In this document: piece after piece, positions 21,089-32,966 of the stretch | Numbering within the stretch: position 1 is the stretch's first letter | Layout of the letters: every line of letters begins with the position of its first letter | Assembly: GCA_003427395.1 (NCBI GenBank) | Contig: BFEA01000186.1 | Span: 1,867,623-1,931,622 of the forward strand | Length of the DNA: 64,000 nt | DNA from: Chara braunii | Taxonomy: Eukaryota > Streptophyta > Charophyceae > Charales > Characeae | Reading direction: 5' to 3' | Position numbers and translations under genes: made by a program | Notes under the pieces: generated by a model | Told to the model about the DNA's origin: nothing | The model's input: only the letters and a program-made list of their open reading frames with translations | Database searches by the model: none

Positions 21089-23258
21089 CAGACTGATGCT
21101 TAGCTAAGAAGTAGTAAAAGAATCAGGAAGTGATAGTAAGAGAGAGAAAAAGTTACTGACGATTCTATAAAAAATTTGACAGCGCTTCGCCTCCCTTCGT
21201 TGGGAGCCCCGGTATAACGCTGTCGATCAATATCTATCTGTCTCTAAAGTATCCTAAAGATACGTAGCGCAAAAGCAGGCCCTAAACAGACCAAACACGC
21301 CCTATAACCGAGGTCCATCGATTACAAAGCGTGTGCTCTGTTCGAGGGAACTCTGCCCGTCGCTGCTCCAGTCACCTTCCCGTAATAAAGAAGTTTCTCC
21401 CTAGCTAAGAAAGGGTCAAAAAGATCCTGTACCTCTTTTCGGCTATTTTTTTAAGCCATTTGTATATTTTTAAGGAATCTTTATAAACTTAAATTAATAA
21501 AAAGGCCAAGAAAACCCACTGGGTCTCCTTCTCCAACTAGGAGTACGCTAGGTAACCCCTAGGGAGTAGTGCGGCAAGTGCGTCTCTCACGCCGGCAACC
21601 CTAACTATTTATTTCTAATTTATAGTGTATAAATAGCAAATAAATTAATTAAAATAAGGAAAATTCCTGTCGCTGTACCCAACCCCTAAAAGGAGGTAAG
21701 CGGTACAAGTTTATAACTTCTTCACTCCGTCTCCCTATCCCTTTCCATGTTTAGGGAATTTTTTTGTATTTTACTGTATTTAATTTACAAAAATTTTGTT
21801 TATGCAGGATATATTTCCTTTCTTATTTTCCTTATATATATATCCCTTGTATATATTTATATGCAAAATTGCTCGACTTAAGAAGCTTCCGACGAATTTT
21901 GAGAAATTTCTGAAAAAATTCGGCAACACTTCGCCTCCCCCCGTTGGGATGGGGTTCGGCCGAAGGCCTCAAAAATTTTCGTCGATAGGGTGTGTCAAAA
22001 ATGTATAAATTTCAGAAAATGAGATCTAAAATTTTAACTAATTTTTAAGTATTTTCTCCAATTATTTTGGAATTAATTCAGCCAAATACAAAAATTTCTG
22101 AAAATTTCTGCAGCATTTTCCCTCCTCCCGTGGGGATGAGGTTTGGGCGAAGCCCTTAGCAACACCACCGAGGAGGGAAATATCTGAGAAAAATCCAAAA
22201 AGTACCTTTCCTATTTCTTACTTAATTTTTTAGGTTTTTTTTTAATATTTAATTTAAATTATTTCAAGAAGAAGAGGGAACACCGAAAATTTTCGGCAGC
22301 AATTCCCCTCCCCTCCGTGGGGATGGGGTTCGGGACAATTGTCCCTAAGTTCACTGTTAGAAAGAATCGCGAAAGCAAATTTTTAGCAATTTAAATAAAA
22401 AAATTACTATTTTATATATATATATTTATTAATTTTTAACAGTTTTTACCAATAAAATATTTATAATTTGAGAACAAAATAGGGTTTTAGGCTTCTTCAC
22501 GCATAACTTCACAAGGAAATTTCTGGGGGTTTTCGTGGCTCTTAAACCCTTAGTTAGGGTCCCGACTAATTAGGGTTTCCCTTAATTAGGGTTTCTCTAG
22601 TTAGGGTTTCTCTAGTTAAGGTTTTAGGGTTTTTGCGCGCGTTCGCGCGCTCACCACTAAACCCCGATCATCGTTGAATTTTTTTTTCTCGTATTCTTAT
22701 AAGTTTATAGGGTAATCCTATCGGATTACTTTTGTCTAATTTCTTTTGCTTAAATTTATAGTAAAATTACAAAAAACAAAACAAAACCATTTTCCCTTTG
22801 TTTTACTTCATTTTCTTATCTGTTCGGGGTCACTGCCCGCCCTAACGGCGACCATTTTTCCCGACTAGTATCTCAAAATGTCGGAAAAACCCCGAGGACC
22901 AGGTTTGGTCCCTGCGGTTTTCTCCAGATTTCGCTTCTATCAACAGATAAATAAATAAACCCGAAATTTATTATTTTCGAAATTAAAATTAAAAAATACA
23001 AAAAAAACAACTGTTAGAATTTATCGAAAAACATATCAAAATGTTCGCCTCATCGACAGGATGAACTTTGCTCCGGCGAAGTTCGCGCAAAAACGCGCGG
23101 ATCAGAAGATATTTAAAAAAAACTAAATTAGAAATTTATAAAAATTTAGGAAAATCAACTAATCAACCTAATTAAGCTAACTTCCACCTGGCTAATCAGC
23201 CAGCCAGGGCACCCCCGTTTGGTTGGGGAAGGCCGTGGCCTTGGGGGTGTTGTTCCCC
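21089..23258 (-). other. Structured 5' leader of the giant element
   Basis: The stretch between the PBS and the first ORF is AT-rich but punctuated by GC-rich hairpins. Examples: GACAGCG (21178-21184) pairs with CGCTGTC (21218-21224), enclosing CTCCC/GGGAG; a hairpin at 21916-21966 starts AATTCGGCAACACTTCGCC; related units lie at about 22100-22165 and 22285-22350; and CACCCCC near 23209 pairs with GGGGGTG, enclosing AAGGCC/GGCCTT. The recurring AATT(C)GGCA(A/G)CA motif links these to hairpins at 40 and 48.7 kb. No ORF is supported. A packaging or translation role is inference. Confidence 0.65.
22553..22636 (-). promoter_or_regulatory. Telo-box cluster in the leader
   Basis: The plus strand reads TTAGGGTTT four times within about 80 bp (AAACCCTAA in element sense). 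AAACCCTAA is the plant telo-box, known from promoters and 5' regions of translation-related genes, and is also the plant telomere unit permuted. Spacing is irregular, so it is not a telomeric array. Confidence 0.6.
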
Positions 23259-23276
23259 TCCCCGGCAACCACGCCA
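23259..23276 (-). promoter_or_regulatory. Primer-binding site, tRNA-Asp type
   Basis: In element sense it reads TGGCGTGGTTGCCGGGGA, four bases after the LTR terminus at 23281. Athila-type and many other plant gypsy elements carry TGGCGCCGTTGCCGGGGA, complementary to the tRNA-Asp 3' end; 16 of 18 positions agree. This fixes element orientation and the right LTR boundary. Confidence 0.8.
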
Positions 23277-23280
23277 AAGT

Positions 23281-26200
23281 TGTGAGGAAACCCGGGGAGG
23301 AGTCTCCTACCATTTGCTGAAGCCAAGGGCAACAGCGCCTGTCACTCGCTGTGCCCGCTTCCGAGGTCCTCAGCGACCAGCAGGGGTGTTGGAGTTCGTT
23401 CTGGCTGTCACGCTTCCGCTTCAGGAATGCCCTGCACGTCAGTGCTTCCTGGCTAAGGCTCGACTCTTTTCGCTATAGTGAGCAAAGGCTTACATCAGGT
23501 CAAACAAGAGTCTAGACTCAAAGAACAACATGAGTTCAAAAAGTCAAACAAAGACTTACTTACAGTGACCTGCAAGGTCGACAACGAGCCTAACAAGGCC
23601 CCGTTTTAAGGGAAGAGCGGGAAAAGTTAGCAAGCCAAACAAAGCCATGTTTGCAGCGAACCGCAAGTGTAACCTCCAGTCAAACTTAAACACGGACCAG
23701 GGTGGCAGATAGTCTCTTTGGACGCGGAGTTCAGAGCCACAATTATCTCAAGCCAGGTCTTCCGATCGACAGATAAAAAAAAGAATAAATAAGATCGAAT
23801 AAAAATAAAAAAAACTCAAAGGCCACTCATCTTCATCAGTCTAACTCTCCCTCTCTCTTTCCCTGTTTCTCTCCTCCCTTTCTGTTCCTCTCACTCTCCA
23901 AGGGCACAGTCTCTCTCACTTATTCCCTGTGTGCAAGATCCCACCCTCTCTGTCTTTGCTTTTTTTTTTTTAGCAGTTGGAGCAAAAATATTAGCCAATC
24001 AATCATTCGAGCAACCCAGGGGTGAGGTTGCAGTCCAACCTCTATAATCGCTTTGCAAGTAGGTAGGCCTGTTCTTCTTCTCTGGTACAACGAGCAAATC
24101 AGGTGATTCAAAAGGTAAATCTATGACGCAGTATGGAGCGTCCCGCTTGCCGACTGATGACCCCAGCACTCGTCTTTTCAAATCACAAGGACGCTTACTT
24201 CTGCTGTAATTACTTTTCGTTGACTCGTGTTGAGCCCTTGTCCCAAGAGCGTAGTTTTCTCTTCAACAGACTGTTTTGAAGATCCATGTCTTGTCAGCGC
24301 GAACACATGACTAATAAGGTAAATGAAGAAATCGGCAAGAAAATAAACAAATAAATAAAAATAAAACAGACGGGAGAGAGAACACTGAGTTTTACATTCC
24401 TTATTTTCCTCTACTAGCGTTCTCAATCACCTTTGTCCAGGGCACGATCCCTCCTAAGCAGCGCGATCACCCCGCCTGCACCCTCCTTTCTCGCTTCTCC
24501 CTAAACCATGCTCTTTCTCTCCCTCGCTCTCCCTCTCCCTCTCTTTCACTTCCTCTTCAAAATACCCGGGTGTCTTCCGCTGGACCACTCCGTCTTATGA
24601 TCGGGTACGTGGCTGCTCAGCGTGGCCTCTCTATTAGTCAATTCCTCCTCCTTGAGTCAACTCATGTATCCCCAGGGCCCAATCTCTGTTCTGCTGGGGC
24701 TGTGCTCGGCGAGCAATCAAACGACCAACGGACTTAATGATCAATGAGAGGGCAACTAATCAGCGGCTCTATTCTCGACTTATTCCCTGCACTTGAGCGA
24801 GCCTAAAGCCAGTTAGTGGTTCAATACTCAGTGTTCCAGTGTTCAATCGGCGGCCCAGTTGGGGCGTTCATCGGTGTCTCAGTTCTGATTGGACGGAAGT
24901 TACGGTCAACTTTGTTACTTATCGCAGATCGATCTCAACTTACCTGTTCACCATCGCTCAACAACAGTGCTTGCTCACCTACTCGTATCAATGACGATTC
25001 TCAACCTAGGCGGTAGTAGCTGGTCTTTCCCACAACATCAGTGAACTCTTCGAAGCTGTGACGATGAAGTTATCCGACGCACTTGACAATGGCCTCAACA
25101 ACAGTTGCCCTCGATAAGTCGTGACAATGATAATCTCTCGTTTCTTACAGTAATAGCGCCCTCTCCAGCAGACGCATAGGCTCTTCAACTGCCATCCCTC
25201 TCTCTCAGTCGAATGTACACATTCGCGTTTCTTCCCGACTCAAGTAGCCCCGACCTGGCAAGGCAGTCTCATCTAACGAAACGAGTGGGGTGTATGGCTC
25301 GTACGTTCCCCATTCTCCGAACAGCTCATCTCGGCTCGCCTTCCATCACACAGCTCATCCCGTCTGTGCCTCCAACCGAGTACGGGAGAGTGTGCGTGCG
25401 CGCCCCGAGTTCGCTGCGTCCACTGAGCTGATCCGCGGAGTACACCTGGCGCTCCGTTCCCTCTTTCACTCTCCGATTCACCTCTTCAAGTCAACTGTGT
25501 CTCTCCGGCGCACACCTGGCGCTCCGATACTTCTCCCCGAATCGGGCTGCAATGCGGGTTGGGTACACCTCGCCCGTTTCGTTCTTCTCTCCCCGTCTGT
25601 TTCCTCTCCCTGCAACTGCCCATGTCTGTTGACTTCAACCAGCGTGGGCAATGCTGGTTGTGCACACCGTGCGTGCTTTCCTCCCTCTTGTCACTCCCCT
25701 CTCGCGCGGAGTAACCGCCTGAGCGCCCACGTGTTCGCCCCGTGCTTGCATGCGCGGGTACACCTTGCTCGCACCGAGTTTCCTCCCCAACTGTCGTCCA
25801 GGTTCCTCCTATATGCCACTGCCCCTGCAAGCATGTGCCTCCCCGAAGTTACGGGCGCATGGCCAAAATCATACGAGCCCGACAGTACCTCGAAAACCCC
25901 AAGGGTACCGGTATCGTGAAATCTGACGCCTACAATGCCAAGGCTCCCGCTCGGAACCCGAATGAGCTCGACAGCCAGTGGTACTAGATCAGCATCGCAG
26001 TATCAGCCCCAACTTTTGGAGCTACGGTATTGTGGCCCCTTATCAGCGTCGTAGGCTGCCGCACCTGATACATTCCACCGTGAGGGTGTCGACTCTGTAA
26101 ATAAATCGGCGTGACAGTTCCGAGCCTGACATAAACTGCTGCAGTGGCTGCGGACCAGGTAATAAATCGTCGCAGTATACCAAACCTGAAAATAAGTCAA

Positions 26201-27305
26201 GGTAATGGCGCCAAAGCCGAAACAAGATATCACGGTAGCATCGAGCCCGAAATAAACTGATGTCGAACCTGAAACAACTGTCGTAGCGGTCCCGGACCTG
26301 GAAATAAATCACTACCGAACCACGTGCACGTCGGATAACGTAGGGCGCAGCCACTCCATAACAATACCGAACCTCTCTGAACCATGTATCCGTACCGGGC
26401 CAAATACCATACTGTCGACCCAAGGTAACACCACCCCATGCTGTCCATGCGACTTCCGCTCTCAGAACATCCAAAGTGCGATAATGTTAGTAATCAAGCA
26501 AACGAGGGAAAGCGACGCAGGGAATCTCGACCATCGGCAGTAGTGAAAACTGTTAGAATCCAGAGAAAATGATCAATCCGGGGTCAGAGCTGATGGCAGG
26601 TAATCGAGGCGAAATTAGGCCAATCTCCCAATAATCATGCGTTCCCGTCTCTCTCATCGTTTATAATCATTCTTCCTTTTCCTTAATTCTATTGTAGGAA
26701 ATACTAAATTAACCGTAAATTTTCCAAAATTAAATTTCGAGAAAGTTTAAATAAATGGCCGAATTTCTTTTGTTTCTTTCCTCTTTTACCATTTTTAATC
26801 CTTTTTCTAAGTTTTTGATTTCATTGCCGAGAACATAAAATAACAAGGGTATTCCCACTAGAATTAAATGCTGTGAAAAATAAAGAAATTGAGGGATATT
26901 ATGTTTTCTCTTCTCCCCTACTGGTCTTAATCCCTTTTCCTAATCATTAATTATGGTACTAAAATAGACAAAAATTTGAGACCTCATTTCGTCCCCGGTT
27001 GTATGCTGCAAAAATGTTGCGGCGGGGTTAGTCCCCACGATGCCCCCTTGCGGTCGGCCATGCGAGGCCTAGCCTCGGAACGGGCTGTAATGACGGTCGC
27101 TAGATATGCCGGGACCAGCTACCCATTTCGCCATCTTTGAGGATTACTCGTAAGGTTCAGTGCGCCCAAAATCAGGGGTGCCCTGAGTTCCCCTAATTTT
27201 TGCTGCATGGTAAAACCAGAGTACCGTCAAAAGACGGACTTGTTTTTGTGCCTAAGTCTCAAAACCGCGGATTCCAGGCGGCCCTTCCCTTGTGGCTACC
27301 TGACA
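23281..27305 (-). mobile_element. 5' LTR of the giant element (complete, 4.0 kb)
   Basis: On the plus strand it runs TGTGAGG...CCTGACA, the inverted terminal dinucleotides and short inverted ends expected of an LTR. It is flanked inside by the PBS and outside by CCGT. 23604-27305 aligns with 5366-9143, and 23281-23595 aligns, inverted, with 4198-4526. The plus-strand open frame at 25290-25919 is antisense to the element and its left counterpart is shorter. Degenerate CGGACCTG-type units occur at about 26100-26320. The LTR should carry the promoter and polyadenylation signals of the element; I could not place a TATA box with confidence. Confidence 0.88.
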
Positions 27306-28444
27306 CCGTGCCCTATAGACCTACATAAGCCTTTCTCCTTAGGTTAGAAGTTGTCCTAAAAGATTGGTATGGGGAGGGCGATTTCAGTTTATATACAACT
27401 AATCCCACTCCCAGGCCAAACGCTTCACGTTTCTGCCTTGAGCCTTCTAGTTTAATCTTTCATGAGAAGCAGGGTGAGGTTCCTCTCCCCATACTAGGTA
27501 GGACAATGTGTCTCTTCCTTTTTTATCATTTTTTCCCTTTTGTTAGTCCAGTTTTGCCCTTGTTCAAGAACAGCAGCAAGTGGGGATGTTGGATGCGGTT
27601 TCCAACACGAGTCTGAGCTGCGTATTAGCCACAACACTCCGGGTTGTTTGTGAAGGATTTTCCATCTTTGGTTAAAGCAAAAAATTATACACAATGAAAC
27701 ATCATATTGAAGAAGATAATATGACCTTAGTATCATGACACCATTATCTCTCTCCACATCGTCCTCGACACTCCGCACCTGCTCAGGAACACTCAACCCT
27801 TTTACTCATCACGCTACTCAGATTGAGGCTATTACGTCTCTAGTTATCTATTTGTTATTCCATACCACTCGACATCACAACACGTGGTATTTCGTTATCA
27901 CTAGCCCTTCTCCCCCTGTACCGAACTGCAAAGTTTCTCGCGGACCTCGTCGGCTACGTACATGAAAAACGCGATTCGAACACGTTGGTCAGCATGCACC
28001 ACGAAAATCTCGTAGTGAAAATGAAAAAAAAAAAGTAATAAAATAAAATATAGGATACGATAATTTCAAAATCAATGAATCTTACCAACCACGTTTCAGC
28101 TAGTGCAAGACGCACGACCTACGCGTATTACTTACTCAAGATTCATATAGAATTTAATTTACCATACTGACCGGGCGAACTCAACATTCCCACGACATTG
28201 TTGTCGTTACTTGGTGCAGAACGGAAATTGAACGAGATTCAACAACATTCCTCACATGGGGTCCTCGTCCCTTTTCAACATACAACGGAGCCCCGCAGTG
28301 ACCACGCGTTTGGGGTAGCTCAATTTTTTTAGCTCTTCATCCAGGTTGAGGACTGCGCAGCGGACCAGACCCTCGTCATTGCTGTTCCCGAGAATGCAGA
28401 TGACCATTACCCATATGAGCAAAAGTCATTGTATGTCCGGAGTC
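27306..28444. other. No gene seen; short fragment of the SINE-like repeat near 27577
   Basis: Host flank of the giant element. Around 27577-27605 a GGGGATGTTGGATGCGGTTT stretch recalls the SINE-like family but is too diverged to call. Confidence 0.4.
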
Positions 28445-29598
28445 TCAGTGACCCATTGGCCCAAATTGCCCCAACACCTTAAATTTATGTGAAATCAAGA
28501 TCCCATGTGACCCCCCGGTGACTATCATCCGCGTTTTCAGAAAGTCTAGAACCCCGATACCGGGGTCTGTTCTTTTCAAAGTTAGGTCGCGAAGATAACA
28601 ACCCTTCATTGAGTCTAATCGTGTTTCTTCCTTCTTAACGTTGTCTGGGTCATCGTCCTTAACGGATGGGAAGACCAACATGTCATTTATGTACCTCTTA
28701 CGGTAATGAAACAAGCATTCAAACTAAAGAGTTCATATAAGCTTATGTTCCGAGAACATGCACACAACGCATGCGAGCGGTGGGCTTGCTCTTCCTCCCA
28801 TCATGATACCCTTCTTCTGTCATACGGTGGTGTCACAAAAAAAAAATGTTTCTCAAATGAAACTCATTCAAGTTAATCGATTTCTTAATCCGTACTGATT
28901 TCCAACCAGACTCACTATGAGATTTTTTTAATGTGGCCAGATTCTTACAACGATTTGCTCTGATTCACCTTACTCCTTTCTCAATAAAAATCGATACTAA
29001 CCACTCCGCAACGGTAAGGATCTCACTCTGTGGTAATTGCGTAAACATTTCCTTAATGTCATAAGTTCAAATGATGACACCAAGGTTTTACACATTTTCA
29101 CAACGTGCATTCACCTTGCCGCACCCCTCAGATCCCCCAAGCTCCTCGAATTAAAATAAGGAACCTTAACGCGCTTCATGAGTTCATTCAGGCATAGCGA
29201 AACAATGTCAGATGCTGACCGGAAAGGACTCAGATAAGAAGACACAATAATTTTTTGCTTATCCTTGTTTTTTTTCTTTCGGCATAATGTATACGTGTTG
29301 CAACACCCCAGGCGTCACAACGTGCAATGTCTGATAACTTCTTCTTACAATACTCAACCGTTATGGCAAGAAGCATGATACTTTTCTCTGTTTCAATAAT
29401 CTCATAGTTATCGTTTTTTAGAAACATCTTATTGAGTTTCTCCTCGTACCTTGTCGGACAACCAATCCAAGTTTCACTTGGGTTGTAGTCCAACGGGGAC
29501 AAGACGAGTCTTGCAAAGGTCTGCCTTACTCCAGATACATATTCGTTAAGGACATATCCAATGAGCTTTATTTGTCCAAGTTTGCTAATATCTACCAT
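28445..29598 (-). pseudogene. Reverse transcriptase pseudogene of an unclassified retroelement
   Basis: Reading in minus sense: LSPLDYNPSETWIGCPTRYE (fingers), then after a frameshift VYIMPKEKN and VSSYLSPFRSASDIVSLCLN and VPYFNSRSLGDL, then MGGRASPPLACVVCMFSEHK (the MG-G-x-S-P-x-L-A turn before the palm), and finally the catalytic box in RKRYINDMLVFPS. The catalytic box is YIND in place of YxDD. The order of blocks is that of an RT. The MGG-SPxLA turn resembles Penelope-like RTs more than LINE or Ty3 RTs, but I cannot place it. Many stops and frameshifts show it is dead. Confidence 0.55.
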
Positions 29599-31676
29599 AC
29601 ATATTCGAAATGTACGTCAAATCATCCCCATTCCAGAGAGCACAACGACCGCATCGTTGCATCCCTTGTTCACACCACCCTTAGCTCAATGATTCACATC
29701 GGATTTTCCTTTGATCACGTTAGTCAGAATACCGCGTAAAATCTAGCAACCACATTTCTGATTAACAAAATTGACTACATTATTGATACTAATCAGGTAC
29801 TCCAAACTGAATTTATAAAGGTCTTTCAGTAAGTTCAACATTTCTAAGTTCCCCTTTTGTACATGTTCGAAAAAGTTCGGTTATAACCCAGTCACCATCC
29901 CTCTCGGGCCTTTAGCATCTTTTAGTAGCACATTTTGTTGATCAACACAAATCTTAAAGAACCCAAACAATACTCTGACTACATGCCACAATTTCATCCA
30001 GCTCCCGCCTGCGTTATTCGACACTGATACTATCCTTCACTTCTTTTCTTTCTCCAAGAATTTAAGGATTTAAAAAAAATCAAACTCATGAACATGCATG
30101 CCATGAAAGTTGAACAAAAGTGGAAACAACATGATGCTGAGAAATACCTTTCTTTGATGTTTTTTTTCATTTATTATGAGGTTTCCTTTTTTATTCTGCT
30201 TTTTACGATCTCGCATATTCAGACCAGGGTTGAGTCCAGTAATACCTGCATGCTCAACGCAATGATGTGGTACCTCGTGCCCAAACCAAATAGGAATTAG
30301 GACATAGTGCACAATGCCTATTTTTGTCCGCCACGAGTGCACCCATTAGTATCTCGTCCAACCGATGTATAATGTTCTGCCCATCTCTCCTTCATAAGCG
30401 AGCAGTTCAACCAACGTAGTTAATGTTATGAGACAAGGACTTGAGCACATACACTTATCAATTACCATCCAATAGGCAATCACATCCATAACTATTCATG
30501 CGTAGCCAATATGTCAGGGCTATATCATCCCTGAGGCACACGAGTAAAATGATCAGTATGTGCATGCATTCCAAAAGTTGAAGGAAAGGGTTATCCGCTT
30601 TTTATTTTCATGTGATGATTCGGTTAGCCGCCCTGCGTAACGACAGAAGGCACCTGTAGCTTAGTTTCCCTTGATCGGACCATTGGAGCCGGATGACTTC
30701 TTGTCCTGCCTGCTGGCCTCATCTTGCTTCCCTAAAGTTTCACCGATCATAGCATTACATTGTTGGAGGGTGTGGTGTTCCCGCCCTCAACGGTGTACCT
30801 GACACACCTAGTGTGAGGCCTCTGGACCAATCCCAGATGGTGCTTACCTTAGAACTGTCATTTCGTCAAAATGGACATTTTTTATCTTTTGAACGAAATT
30901 GAAACCGAGTTTTTTGACCCAAAACTCGTCAAAATTTGTTGTTCATGAGGGTCCACCGTTTGTAAAACGCTGGACCACTGGCTGTACATGGACCTAGCTT
31001 GAGACCAGGTACCTCCAGGCAGTCCGCGGTAGTCACCAGGTCCGACCAAGGATGCAAAGGTAATGGTACTGATGCGGATTTTTTTACTGCGCGTCGAGCT
31101 CCTTATAGCCGAGTTATGGGGCAAATGTTGGATCTAACCACGAAGTTGAAGGTGGTAAGGATGGTGGCGGTCATGCAGAGCAGCCATCACGACTTCAAGC
31201 AGCCTGATCACAAATATCACGGCAACGAAGTATGGCAGGTAGCACTGCGCTCGCACCACACGTGCAAATCAAGGACGAATCTCATGTCAAAACATAGGCG
31301 GGTATATCACCGAACCAAGGTGACTGCTTGGCTGAAGAGAAAAATAACGATCACTACAAAATCCGACTATAAACTAAGCATGGTCGTAGACAGGCTCTCG
31401 AGGACAACCACGGGCAGGCATACCTAAATGATGACGGTGATCGCGAACACTATAAGGTTGGCGATGAGGTGCACAACTCCCCGACATACATTGACAGTTC
31501 GTAATACACAATCATATTGTCAGGCTATGCCCCCTACTCACCAAGTGTGCAAAATAAGAATGAATCTTTCACTGGAAGATGGATAATTACATAACCATCC
31601 AAACGCAGTCACCCGACTTTCGGTCCCGCACGCACGCTAATTCGACCGATGAGGTGTATGCCCTTCTTCTACTCCT

Positions 31677-31678
<2 letters not shown>
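29599..31678. other. No gene seen
   Basis: Mixed sequence. Reading frames of up to 142 codons (30999-31427, plus) show no recognisable motif and ordinary repeat-like composition. Confidence 0.4.

Positions 31679-31751
<73 letters not shown>
31679..31751. repeat. (TC)n microsatellite
   Basis: A pure TC tract of about 72 bp. Open frames through it are poly-Ser/Leu artefacts. Confidence 0.97.
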
Positions 31752-31754
<3 letters not shown>

Positions 31755-32610
31755 TATCTTTATTTTTTTCTATTTGCCTTACTTACCTCCTCTCTCTACG
31801 TTGTTTCACTTGTCGTACCTCTATTTCTACCGTCTTTCAATTCCTTGGCTTCTCGGATCCTTCTTGGCTCGGTCCTCTCGTGCCTTGATTTCAACGAACC
31901 TGGCTGAGTGTTCGACCAGATGGGAGCACTGGTAAAGCAAACGAAATCCTAGAGACATGCACAACATTAGCGACCACCACGAAGTCGAATGCAAGTGGTA
32001 AAAGCACGATCATGAGGGCGACTGACAGTAGCGGAGTTGAGACGATAGCCAGCGATGGACCGATCAACAACAATATACCCCCACTACACCACTCACCAAA
32101 TGTGCAAAATGAGAATGAATCTTCTACTAAAACAGACGCAGATACATTCCCTTTTTCCTCCTCATCCCGCTCGTCCTTCTCTCCGTCTTCTTCGTCTTAC
32201 TTTTGACTTCAACTTCCCATTTTTCTCCTTCTTCTCCTATTGTGCCAATGCAACACCTAACACGGTCTGTTACTCCCCACTTCTTGCATCGCGTTCGAGA
32301 CAAACAACTAAAAAAAAAAAAAAAAAAACATGCAGCCTCTCCGTCCTTTTCTACTTTGTGAATCCGCTCTGCTCCGTGTTTTTTTATAAGCTGATCCACT
32401 CCCCTTTTTGTGATGGATCTGGCCCGTTAATCTACTCTGTATCGCTCCAATTTCAACGAATGTCCCGAAGCACTAATATGTGGGCCGCGACCTCACTGTT
32501 GACCTGGCGGACCTGACTGTTCAGGATGACTTTATCCCGCTCTACTAGAATCCAAAGCAAGATATGGCGCCCCAAAAAGAGGTGAAGAGGTAGCAGCACA
32601 GAAAATCCTT
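31752..32610. other. No gene seen; short internal sequence duplication
   Basis: A CTCACCAAATGTGCAAAAT-type stretch occurs at about 31537 and again at about 32092, each followed by GAATGAATCTT, suggesting an old duplication of this district. An A-run lies at 32311-32328. Confidence 0.4.
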
Positions 32611-32670
32611 TTTCACTAGGGACGCTGGACCCAGTTTCCAGCAGAAACTACGATACAATGTCGTGTTTTG

Positions 32671-32822
32671 TCCAATCACAATGTTCAGGGACGCTGGACC
32701 CGTTTTCCAGCAGGTGTTGCTCCCCACCAATAGATGGAGTCTCTCCGACAGTGCTAACGGTGTCAGCTCTTACCAACATCCCTAGCATCTGCTCGGGTTG
32801 TTTTTTCAAAAAAAAAAAAAAA
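32671..32822 (+). repeat. SINE-like dispersed repeat, good copy
   Basis: The core GGGACGCTGGACCCGTTTTC, then CAGCAGGTGTTGCTCCCCAC and CAATAGATGGAG, then CTCTTACCA and CCCTAGCATCTGCTCGGG, ends in an A-run (32810-32822). A partial copy (GGGACGCTGGACCCAGTTTC) sits at 32617-32648 just upstream. Confidence 0.75.
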
Positions 32823-32870
32823 AGATGACTTTATCCCCCTCTCCTAAATGTAGTTGAATTCAAACTTTAG

Positions 32871-32966
32871 TCTGTATCTCAACATTTAATTGGTGTATCA
32901 GCGGAGCTAGGCCCTTGGTCTGTATCTCAACATTTAATTGGTGTATCAGCGGAGCTAGGCCCTTGG
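32871..32966. repeat. Exact 48-bp tandem duplication
   Basis: Units 32871-32918 and 32919-32966 are identical by eye (both start TCTGTATCTCAACATTTAAT and end GGCCCTTGG). The perfect match means a recent event. Confidence 0.95.

Larger units (their letters stand above)
4198..27305 (-). mobile_element. Giant Ty3/gypsy-type LTR retrotransposon with upstream accessory ORF cassette
   Basis: Two long direct repeats (5366-9143 and 23604-27305; 23281-27305 for the complete right copy) flank minus-strand gag, protease, RT, RNase H and integrase in Ty3/gypsy order. A PBS lies directly inside the right LTR. LTR termini read TG...CA. The total is about 22 kb, mostly because of 4 kb LTRs, a 2 kb structured leader and 5 kb of extra ORFs between leader and gag. 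In plants, Ogre/Tat elements are known to be giant and to carry an extra ORF upstream of gag. The multi-ORF cassette here and the RT signature differ from what I know of that group. Several nonsense codons and LTR divergence of a few percent by eye suggest an inactive copy. Confidence 0.88.

Noticed and set aside
22553-22636. Interstitial telomere array
   Set aside because: Only four TTAGGGTTT units with irregular spacers; a telo-box cluster fits better.
25290-25919. 209-codon plus-strand frame in the right LTR, with a 175-codon counterpart at 7158-7685
   Set aside because: It is antisense to the element, differs in length between LTRs, and consists of degenerate GC-rich repeats (HLALRS/HLARF units). 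Conservation is explained by LTR identity.
30999-31427. 142-codon plus-strand frame
   Set aside because: No motif, no supporting context, and neighbouring sequence appears decayed.
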